DNA of 8,669 bases, taken from contig DAAL01000058.1 of NCBI GenBank assembly GCA_001701065.1, positions 11,401 through 20,069 of the forward strand, given 5' to 3'. Made by a program: the position numbers and the translations under genes. Shown here piece by piece: positions 1 to 6,543 of the stretch. Each line of letters begins with the position of its first letter. The stretch's first letter is position 1. The notes below the pieces were generated by a model. The model made no database searches, was not told where the DNA came from, and saw only the letters and a list, made by a program, of their open reading frames with translations. Origin of the DNA: Bacteroidales bacterium GP4. GTDB lineage: Bacteria > Bacteroidota > Bacteroidia > Bacteroidales > Muribaculaceae.

Positions 1-28
1 GTGAACGGCTGCGCGAAGAGGAACGGTC

Positions 29-1177
29 GTGATGTGGTACATCGTGGATAACTTCTATGTGTCACTGTCGGTGTACAATGAACCGAGAGGGTTCAACATC
101 GAGCACACTTATAAGCTCAACTTCAATCACCTGTCGGAAAGCAGTCCGGCATTCTCCCATGATGCCGACGACAGCGAGGACCTGATGAAGCTGCTTGAAA
201 GAGTGCAGCGCATCCCCTTTGTGGAAGCGGCGGGACTGGGTCAGAATGCCCATCCTTACAACGGCTCAAACTCCGGCTCGGAACTGCAGATTGACACTTT
301 CAATCTTAACGAAGGATACATAATACGCCGCGTGGTGACTCCTGACTTCATGAGAGTGTTCCGCTACGAGGGTGCCAACGGCGAAACTCCCGAACAGCTT
401 GCCGAAATGATCAAGAAAGGCAATATCCTTCTTTCCAACAATCTTCTCGACGACCACGGGCACAAAGTGACCGAGTATGTAGGTCAGACAGCCTACCGTG
501 ACGGCAACACAGGGACTCCGCTCACCATCGGAGCCGCCCTCAACCGCGTTAAGTACGGCGACTACATGCCGTGGATGGACCGCACTATGTTCTTTTGGGA
601 CCCTTGGTGGAAACCTTACCTTAATGACCTTGTGATAAGAGTTAAGCCGGAGCTTGACTCTGATATAGAAGAGCAGATAATGATGATGGCTTCACGTGAC
701 CTCCAAGTGGGGAACTGGTATATAGGATCGGTGAAGAGCTTCTCCGATATCCGGAGAAACTTCCAGCTTGGCAACACCAACACTATACGCAACTACTCCG
801 TAGGTATGGGATTCCTTCTGCTCAACATCTTCCTCGGGCTGCTCGGAACATTCTGGTTCCGCACCCAGCAGCGTGTGCATGAGATAGCCATACGCATGAC
901 CGCCGGAGCATCACGCGTCGATGTGTTCCGCCGCCTTCTCGGCGAAGGACTGCTCATCCTCTCCATGGTGACTGTGCTTGCCGTAGGTGTCGACATCGCG
1001 CTTGCCCGCATGGAATTCAACGCTTACTACCAAGGCGAATACCTGCAGTGGGGACGGTTGTTCATCTGCGCCGGAATATCATATGCGCTCATAGCGGTGA
1101 TGATTATCCTCGGGGTGTCCATCCCGGCAAGCCGGGCAATGCGCATCCAGCCCGCGGTAGCGTTACATGCCGAATAA
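29..1177 (+). CDS. MacB/FtsX-type ABC transporter permease (first of three), N-terminus missing
   Basis: This is an inner-membrane permease subunit of a MacB-like efflux ABC transporter. The readable part begins inside the first membrane helix, then has an extracytoplasmic domain at about residues 15-255 and three helices at about 258-277, 307-327 and 342-365. The cytoplasmic stretch R282-VHEIAIRMTAGAS is the FtsX-family coupling segment, and the protein ends IQPAVALHAE. It is clearly a paralogue of the third permease (2422-3660): MWYIVDNFY here matches MWYCIDVLY there. On that alignment about 28 residues are missing, so the true start should lie about 55 bp before the window. The frame has a TGA at 2-4, and codons 5-22 (TAARRG) do not resemble a membrane helix. 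The first bases are therefore frameshifted, misassembled or truncated. Position 29 is a GTG, kept only as the earliest possible start in the open frame; AGAGGA at 17-22 could act as a weak ribosome site. The stop is 9 bp before the next gene. Substrate unknown. Confidence 0.85.
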   Translation: MMWYIVDNFYVSLSVYNEPRGFNIEHTYKLNFNHLSESSPAFSHDADDSEDLMKLLERVQRIPFVEAAGLGQNAHPYNGSNSGSELQIDTFNLNEGYIIRRVVTPDFMRVFRYEGANGETPEQLAEMIKKGNILLSNNLLDDHGHKVTEYVGQTAYRDGNTGTPLTIGAALNRVKYGDYMPWMDRTMFFWDPWWKPYLNDLVIRVKPELDSDIEEQIMMMASRDLQVGNWYIGSVKSFSDIRRNFQLGNTNTIRNYSVGMGFLLLNIFLGLLGTFWFRTQQRVHEIAIRMTAGASRVDVFRRLLGEGLLILSMVTVLAVGVDIALARMEFNAYYQGEYLQWGRLFICAGISYALIAVMIILGVSIPASRAMRIQPAVALHAE

Positions 1178-1186
1178 AGTGAAATT

Positions 1187-2425
1187 ATGAAATTCTTAAA
1201 GCAAACATTTCGTATTATTATTGATAATCCGGTTCTGTCCGCCATAGTCATCACGGGGACAGCAGTCACTATGGCTTTTGTCATAGTGGTGACTATGGTT
1301 TTTCAGATCCGTGTGGCTGACATAGCCCCTGAATCCCACCGGAGCAAGACACTGTATCTGGCTCCCGGAGTGATACATCATGTCAACGGCACGGACTACT
1401 CCCACGGTCTTGGCAGAGTACCCTACGAAGGACTTCTGACTGACCTTCCCGGAGTGGAGAATATCACTTTCTCCGGTTATCCCGGACAGAACACAGTGTC
1501 GTTGCCGGGCGAACAGGAAAAAAGCCGGCTCTTCACCAGGGATGTCGCTCCCGGCTGGTTTGACTTTTTCGACTATACTTTCATAGCCGGGAAACGCCTC
1601 ACCACAGGCGAGACAAAAGAACGGGCAAGAGAAGCCGTGATATCGGAAAGCGCCGCTAAAAAACTGTTCAAGCACTCGCGGTTTGACGAAATCATAGGAC
1701 AGGAGATTCTCGTCAACTTCCGCCCCGTGACAGTGTCGGGAGTGTTCAAGGACGTAAGCTCCACGTTTACCTCGGCATTTGCCGAAGTGCTGATGCCTTT
1801 CGTCACCGAGAATGACAACGGATCACTGCAAGGCAGGCGGCTCCCGGTGCTTCTACTTGACGAAGGCACGACAAAGGACGATGTGCTGACGGAAATATGG
1901 CGGCGAGAACAAGCGTTCAACAATCAGGGGCGCGACTATGTGTACCACTTCGAGAAAGCCTACAATCAGGTGGAGAACAGCTTCTTCAAGGACACGATGA
2001 TAAATGCGTCGATGATTTACGCCCTCCTCATGGTAGTGCTGCTGATTGTGCCCGCGCTCGGCATAGCAGGACTTATAAACGCCCAGATTCAGTCACGTGC
2101 ATCCGAAATAGCCATTAAGAAGGCTTACGGCGCGCCTGACTCCTCAATCGTCTTCGGATTCTTCCGTGAAACGCTCGTGAGCGCGGTAATAGGTACGCTG
2201 CTTGGCTACGGCAGCGCGGCAATCAACATCATGCTGTGCAAGGAGTGGATGTTCGGCGACGTGACAGGCGACATCAGCATAGGTCCGGAATTGATATTCA
2301 ACAACGGGACAGTGCTTGTGGCGTTCGTAGGCTGCATAGTGTTCTCCATTGTCGCCACTTTAATCCCGGCATGGCTTGCGACAAGGCGCAACATAGCCGC
2401 AACACTGAAAGGAGGTGAAGCATGA
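1187..2425 (+). CDS. MacB/FtsX-type ABC transporter permease (second of three)
   Basis: This is a 412-residue inner-membrane permease. Helix 1 is at about residues 15-40, a large extracytoplasmic MacB-type domain spans about 41-272, and three C-terminal helices lie at about 275-298, 328-350 and 375-396. The segment SRASEIAIKKAYGAP (303-317) is the FtsX coupling motif. It is a different subtype from its two neighbours: the ectodomain reads differently (APGWFDFFDYTFIAGK at 121-136) and the tail is TRRNIAATLKGGEA rather than IQPAVALH-E. The three genes are thus arranged A-B-A, which suggests that unlike subunits pair around an ATPase encoded elsewhere; this is inference. The ATG at 1187 is chosen because it gives full family length and the usual Lys-rich start (MKFLKQTFR). 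The upstream gap of 9 bp is AT-rich without a Shine-Dalgarno. The stop overlaps the next start (ATGA, 2422-2425), so translation is probably coupled. Substrate unknown. Confidence 0.93.
   Translation: MKFLKQTFRIIIDNPVLSAIVITGTAVTMAFVIVVTMVFQIRVADIAPESHRSKTLYLAPGVIHHVNGTDYSHGLGRVPYEGLLTDLPGVENITFSGYPGQNTVSLPGEQEKSRLFTRDVAPGWFDFFDYTFIAGKRLTTGETKERAREAVISESAAKKLFKHSRFDEIIGQEILVNFRPVTVSGVFKDVSSTFTSAFAEVLMPFVTENDNGSLQGRRLPVLLLDEGTTKDDVLTEIWRREQAFNNQGRDYVYHFEKAYNQVENSFFKDTMINASMIYALLMVVLLIVPALGIAGLINAQIQSRASEIAIKKAYGAPDSSIVFGFFRETLVSAVIGTLLGYGSAAINIMLCKEWMFGDVTGDISIGPELIFNNGTVLVAFVGCIVFSIVATLIPAWLATRRNIAATLKGGEA
2411..2418 (+). promoter_or_regulatory. Strong Shine-Dalgarno for the third permease
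   Basis: GGAGGTGA is a full match to the complement of the conserved 16S rRNA tail. GGAGG ends six bases before the ATG at 2422. It also encodes Gly-Gly-Glu near the end of the second permease. The other internal starts in this operon (1187, 3675) have AT-rich leaders without such a site, which is usual for Bacteroidota, so this one stands out. Confidence 0.7.
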
Positions 2426-3660
2426 TCAAGAAAATTCTCAAGCAGATATGGTACATGCGCAAAGCCAATGCATGGCTGTGCGTGACCCTTGCTGTGATAA
2501 CCGTGGCTATGTGGTACTGCATCGACGTGCTCTACAACTACGAAGTGGCTTACCGTCAGCCCTTGGGATTCAACCCTGACACCGTGTTCAACATCGAACT
2601 CCGCTACAACTGGACCAACGACAGCGCGGTAAACAGCATGGAAGCTGACAACCGTGTTATCCTGAACCTGATAAAGGACTATCCCGAGGTGGAGGCATGC
2701 ACTTACTATTTCGGCGATGTGCCTTTTACTGACAACCGCAACTTTGAAGGCTACTGCCTGCACTCCGACTCATCCCGGACCGTGCCTTCCTATAAGCGCA
2801 TAGTAAGCCCGGAATTTTTCGACGTGTTCGGAATAGAGCCTATACGGGGAACAATCGACCTCAGCAAGTGGAACACCGCCGAGTACCCCACACCTATAAT
2901 AATAACCGAGGACTTCGCCGACTCGCTGTTCATGGGTCGCAAGGACGTGGTGGGCGAAACTTTCTTCAACCCCTATTACCACATGGCGGGAGAAGTGACC
3001 AACTATAAGGTGATGGCGGTGGTGCCTAAACAGAAAACTTCGCACTACTCGCGTTACCAGCCCATGGTGTACATGCCCAACGAGGAGAAATACCTCGCCT
3101 ACTCCAACATAGTGGTGAGAACTTCGCCCGACAAGGCGCACACATTCGCCTCCGACTTCTTAGCTGAGATGCGCCAACCGCTCGAACGCGGAGTGTTCTA
3201 TCTTCTGGGGGCGGAATCGCTGCATGAGTGCGAGGTAAGCTACAATCTTGCCAACGGTGCCACAAGCTACACCAACGCCATATACGCCTTCATCAGCTTC
3301 TTCATGTTCACGGCGTTTCTCATAGTGCTGGGCGCGTTCTTTATCCGCACCGCGCGCCGTCGCTCCGAGATAGCGTTGAGGATGGCGCTTGGAAGCTCAC
3401 GCTCGGCGGTGTTGTGGCATTTTGTGCTCGAAGGGCTGATGATGCTTGCCATAGCGTTAGTGCCGGCGCTCATCGTGGCGGTGAATGTGTGGATAGCTGA
3501 AATCACTGTCGACACTCTCATCGACAACTCTTTGGGACGATTTATAATCACATTCCTCATGACTGCGCTGTTTCTTGCCGTAGTGATAACCTTGGCGATT
3601 CTGCCGTCGGCTTATCGGGCTTCAAAGATTCAGCCTGCGGTAGCTTTACATGACGAATAA
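2422..3660 (+). CDS. MacB/FtsX-type ABC transporter permease (third of three)
   Basis: This is a 412-residue inner-membrane permease with helix 1 at about residues 17-38, an extracytoplasmic domain at about 40-283, and helices at about 286-308, 335-358 and 372-394. The coupling segment RRRSEIALRMALGSS (312-326) and the tail IQPAVALHDE match those of the first permease, so the two are paralogues of one subtype. The ectodomain contains RIVSPEFFDVFGIEPIRG (126-143), the characteristic MacB-type stretch. The start follows from the ATGA overlap with the previous gene, the Shine-Dalgarno at 2411-2418 and the family-typical N-terminus MIKKILKQIW. It is followed 14 bp later by the TolC gene, in line with one tripartite efflux system. 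No nucleotide-binding domain is present here; the ATPase must come from another gene. What it exports cannot be told from sequence. Confidence 0.93.
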   Translation: MIKKILKQIWYMRKANAWLCVTLAVITVAMWYCIDVLYNYEVAYRQPLGFNPDTVFNIELRYNWTNDSAVNSMEADNRVILNLIKDYPEVEACTYYFGDVPFTDNRNFEGYCLHSDSSRTVPSYKRIVSPEFFDVFGIEPIRGTIDLSKWNTAEYPTPIIITEDFADSLFMGRKDVVGETFFNPYYHMAGEVTNYKVMAVVPKQKTSHYSRYQPMVYMPNEEKYLAYSNIVVRTSPDKAHTFASDFLAEMRQPLERGVFYLLGAESLHECEVSYNLANGATSYTNAIYAFISFFMFTAFLIVLGAFFIRTARRRSEIALRMALGSSRSAVLWHFVLEGLMMLAIALVPALIVAVNVWIAEITVDTLIDNSLGRFIITFLMTALFLAVVITLAILPSAYRASKIQPAVALHDE

Positions 3661-3674
3661 AACAGTTATTAATT

Positions 3675-5156
3675 ATGAAAAAATTATTCATTACCCTTGC
3701 CATAGCCGCAAGCGCGTTTACAGCATCGGCTCAGGAAGAGACCGCCGAACGCCCCATCACTCTGGAGGAGGCGATAATCATGGCGCGCTCCCAAAGCGTG
3801 GACGCGGCAGTGGCTCTGAACGAACTGAAAAGCGCCTACTGGCAGTACCGCACATTCCGTGCCAACCTGCTTCCGGAGGTCAATTTCAACGCTACTATAC
3901 CGTCCTATAATAAAAGTTACTCGGCTTATCAGCTGGAGGACGGTTCCTATACCTTTGTCCGCAACAACTTCATTCAGATGAACGGAAGCCTTGCCGTGAA
4001 CCAGAACATATGGCTCACCGGAGGTACCCTGTCGCTGGAGACCTCGCTTGACTTCCTCAAGCAGCTCGACGGTGCCAAGGACAACCGTTTCATGTCAGTG
4101 CCGGTGGCATTGACGCTAAATCAGCCCATATTCGGTGTAAACCGCATCAAGTGGAACCGAAAGATAGAGCCGGTGCGTTACCAGGAAGCGAAGGCGGCGT
4201 TCATGAGCGCGACTGAACAGGTGGCGATGAACACCATCAACCGCTTTTTCAATCTGCTCATGTCACGTGAAAACGTGAACATCGCCAAGCAGAACCTCGA
4301 CAATGCCGAGAAACTGCATGAAATAGCCAAGGTGAAACGCGAGATGGGACAAATCAGCGAAAATGACCTGCTGCAGCTTGAACTCAATCTGCTTAACGCG
4401 CGCTCAACCCTCACCAACACGGAAAGCGAGATGAAAAGCAACATGTTCCAGCTGCGGTCATTCCTCGGGATAGAGGAGAATGTGAACCTTGACCCCGTGA
4501 TTCCGCTCGATATCCCTTCAGCGATAATACAGTATGACGACGTGCTTGAAAAAGCTCTCGCCAACAACTCTTTCTCGAAGAACATACGCCGCCGACAGCT
4601 TGAAGCCGACTACGCAGTGGCGCAGGCTAAGGGCGACATGAGGGAAATATCGTTATTCGCAAGAGTGGGATTCACCGGAACCGGCGACCGCTTCCACGGT
4701 GCCTATGACCCGCTGAAGGACAATCAGGTGGTGGAAATAGGATTCAAAATCCCCATCCTTGACTGGGGTAAACGCCGCGGACAGGTGAAAGTGGCTGAAA
4801 GCAACCGTGAAGTGGTGGAGAGCCGCCTGCGCCAGGAAACCCAGAATTTCAGCCAGGACATCTTCATCCTTGTGGAACGCTTCAACAACCAGTTCCAGCA
4901 GCTTGACATAGCCAAGATAGCCGACAACATAGCGCAGCGACGCTACGACACCAATGTCGAGACATTCCTCATAGGCAAAATATCCACTCTTGACCTGAAC
5001 GACTCCCAGACCAAGAAGGACCAGTCACGTCAGGACTATATACAGCAGTTGTTCTATTACTGGTACTATTACTACCAGTTACGCAGCGTGACCTTGTGGG
5101 ACTTCGCCAACGGAACCGGCATCGATGCCGACATAGAAAAAATAGTAAAACAATAG
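3675..5156 (+). CDS. TolC-family outer-membrane efflux channel
   Basis: This is a 493-residue outer-membrane factor, expected to form a trimeric channel with a periplasmic coiled-coil barrel and to dock with an adaptor and the MacB-like permeases encoded just upstream. Residues 1-19 (MKKLFITLAIAASAFTASA) are a signal peptide with cleavage expected near ASA; there is no lipobox Cys. The repeat structure of the family is visible. ITLEEAIIMARSQ (28-40) opens the first half, and long Asn/Gln/Glu-rich heptad helices run at about 165-260. GIEENVNLDPVIP marks the junction, and DDVLEKALANN (288-298) starts the second half. It ends in another long helix at about 372-470, with a Tyr/Trp-rich run at 461-467 (YYWYYYY) and then WDFANGTGI, an ending common in Bacteroidales members. 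The start is the only one that gives the signal peptide. The gene lies 14 bp after the last permease and is the last gene before a 64-bp gap. Confidence 0.94.
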   Translation: MKKLFITLAIAASAFTASAQEETAERPITLEEAIIMARSQSVDAAVALNELKSAYWQYRTFRANLLPEVNFNATIPSYNKSYSAYQLEDGSYTFVRNNFIQMNGSLAVNQNIWLTGGTLSLETSLDFLKQLDGAKDNRFMSVPVALTLNQPIFGVNRIKWNRKIEPVRYQEAKAAFMSATEQVAMNTINRFFNLLMSRENVNIAKQNLDNAEKLHEIAKVKREMGQISENDLLQLELNLLNARSTLTNTESEMKSNMFQLRSFLGIEENVNLDPVIPLDIPSAIIQYDDVLEKALANNSFSKNIRRRQLEADYAVAQAKGDMREISLFARVGFTGTGDRFHGAYDPLKDNQVVEIGFKIPILDWGKRRGQVKVAESNREVVESRLRQETQNFSQDIFILVERFNNQFQQLDIAKIADNIAQRRYDTNVETFLIGKISTLDLNDSQTKKDQSRQDYIQQLFYYWYYYYQLRSVTLWDFANGTGIDADIEKIVKQ

Positions 5157-5161
5157 ATTAT

Positions 5162-5188
5162 TTCACCTCCTCTCTCCTTTTTTCTTTT
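5162..5188 (+). other. Pyrimidine tract after the efflux operon, resembling the 16S rRNA tail
   Basis: Just after the tolC stop, 5166-5188 is an unbroken 23-base run of C and T on the coding strand. Its beginning, TCACCTCCTCTCT (5163-5175), differs by one base from the conserved 16S rRNA 3' tail TCACCTCCTTTCT. There is no GC-rich inverted repeat, so it is not a classical intrinsic terminator. It could be a Rho-loading or pausing element, or a pairing site in the 3' untranslated region (see findings). The function is unproven. Confidence 0.4.
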
Positions 5189-5215
5189 AGAAACTGTTTA
5201 AAATTTATACCTTTG
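5185..5215 (+). promoter_or_regulatory. Likely Bacteroidales housekeeping promoter for the regulator-kinase genes
   Basis: TACCTTTG at 5208-5215 fits the Bacteroidales -7 element TAnnTTTG. The -33 element is weak: TTTTAG at 5185-5190, at about the right distance, only resembles TTTG. Transcription would start about four to seven bases after 5215, that is at or beside the ATG at 5221, implying a leaderless or near-leaderless mRNA. Its place in the only real gap between coding genes supports it. Confidence 0.5.
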
Positions 5216-5220
5216 TCACT

Positions 5221-6543
5221 ATGATACTCATTGTCGATGACGATATAACCATACGCATGTCCTTGTCGCTGCTTCTGAAAAAAGCCGGCTACGAGGTCAA
5301 ACCGGCTGCAGGCCCCGAGGAAGCCATGAAAGTGGTGAGGAAATCGGAGCCGGAACTTATTTTACTCGACATGAATTTTTCCCTTGCCACCTCCGGCGAC
5401 GAAGGATTGACGCTCCTCAAGCAGATAAAGCTGTTTCTGCCTGACACCCCGGTAATACTCATGACCGCATGGGGGAGCATTCCGCTTGCCGTCGAAGGAA
5501 TCAAGAACGGTGCCGCTGATTTCATCACAAAGCCGTGGGACAACAATCTTCTGCTGCAGCGCATCGAGACAACCATAAAGCTTTCCGGACCAAACATGGT
5601 GTCAAAGGACGCTTTCGACCGAGGAAAAATCATAGGCAACAACCCGGAACTGCTGAAAGTGCTGGAACAGGTGCGCCGCGTGGCGGCAAGTTCCGCTCCG
5701 GTGCTCATCATGGGCGAAAACGGCACGGGAAAGGAACTGATCGCCGAGGCTATCCACCTGAACAGTCCCCGCAAGAAGCAGCCTTTCGTAAAGGTAAACC
5801 TCGGGGGAATATCCTCATCGCTGTTTGAAAGCGAGATGTTCGGGCACAAGAAGGGAGCGTTCACCGGAGCGTTCACTGACCGTGAAGGACGATTCTCAGT
5901 GGCTGACAAAGGCACGATATTCCTCGACGAGATAGGCGACCTCGACCCTAACAGCCAGGTCAAGCTGCTGCGTGTGCTTCAGGAGCACACTTTTGAGGTG
6001 CTTGGCGAAAGCCGTCCGCGCAAAGTGGACATAAGAGTGGTGTCGGCGACCAACGCCAATCTTGCCAGAATGGTAGCTGACCGCACTTTCCGCGAGGACC
6101 TCTTCTACCGAATAAACCTCATCACAATCACGCTTCCGCCGCTCAGGGACCGTAAGGACGACATCCCGTTGCTTGTAAAGCATTTCGCCAAAGAATTTAC
6201 CAAATCGGGCAGCGAACCGAAACCACGGTTCACCACCGATGCCATGTCGTTACTCACCTCGCTCCCTTATCCCGGAAATATCCGTGAACTAAAAAATCTT
6301 GTGGAACGCATCATCATCATGTCGGAAAGTTCCACAATCGACATTGACGACATCAAAAACCATCTGTCAGCTTCAACTTCCGCGCCCGGCACGGTCAAAA
6401 GCGTGTTGACCGACAACGAACGCCAGGCAATAGTGGATACGCTGAAAAAGTTTGACGGTAATATGTCGAAAACCGCAGCCCACTTGGGTATAACACGCCA
6501 GGCTCTGTACAGGCGCATGGAAAAATATGGAATTCCGCGATGA
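5221..6543 (+). CDS. NtrC-family sigma-54-dependent response regulator
   Basis: This is a 440-residue cytoplasmic activator with three domains. The receiver (about 1-120) has the acidic pocket D6/D7, phospho-acceptor D50 in LILLDM, T82 and K104 (ITKPW). The AAA+ domain (about 137-365) has Walker A GENGTGKE (165-172) and the sigma-54 contact loop GAFTGA (212-217). It also has Walker B GTIFLDEIGD (231-240, D236/E237), arginine-finger candidates R291 and R297 in FREDLFYR, and sensor-2 PGNIREL (351-357). The Fis-type helix-turn-helix lies at about 415-436 (SKTAAHLGITRQALYRRM). All catalytic residues are present, so it should be a working ATPase that remodels RNA polymerase-sigma-54 when phosphorylated. 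The ATG at 5221 is required because the first receiver strand (ILIVDDD) begins at residue 2. The kinase gene overlaps its stop by ATGA and is surely its partner. The nearby efflux genes are its likely target, but no sigma-54 promoter is visible in this window. Homologues are often labelled AtoC/ZraR-like; no specific symbol is justified. Confidence 0.96.
   Translation: MILIVDDDITIRMSLSLLLKKAGYEVKPAAGPEEAMKVVRKSEPELILLDMNFSLATSGDEGLTLLKQIKLFLPDTPVILMTAWGSIPLAVEGIKNGAADFITKPWDNNLLLQRIETTIKLSGPNMVSKDAFDRGKIIGNNPELLKVLEQVRRVAASSAPVLIMGENGTGKELIAEAIHLNSPRKKQPFVKVNLGGISSSLFESEMFGHKKGAFTGAFTDREGRFSVADKGTIFLDEIGDLDPNSQVKLLRVLQEHTFEVLGESRPRKVDIRVVSATNANLARMVADRTFREDLFYRINLITITLPPLRDRKDDIPLLVKHFAKEFTKSGSEPKPRFTTDAMSLLTSLPYPGNIRELKNLVERIIIMSESSTIDIDDIKNHLSASTSAPGTVKSVLTDNERQAIVDTLKKFDGNMSKTAAHLGITRQALYRRMEKYGIPR

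Noticed and set aside
1897..2118. Short + strand open frame inside the second permease
   Set aside because: Out-of-frame shadow of a well-supported gene, Arg- and Ser-rich without motifs.
3948..3959. TATACCTTTGTC, identical to the promoter-like string at 5206-5217, inside the tolC gene
   Set aside because: It encodes Tyr-Thr-Phe-Val in frame, has no -33 element or gene start after it, and is best explained by chance.
5906..5925. GGCACGATATTCC as a possible sigma-54 half site
   Set aside because: It lacks the -12 TTGC, lies within the Walker B codons of the regulator, and has no gene start after it. Other GGCAC strings (1387, 1864, 5723, 6387, 8007) fail for the same reasons.
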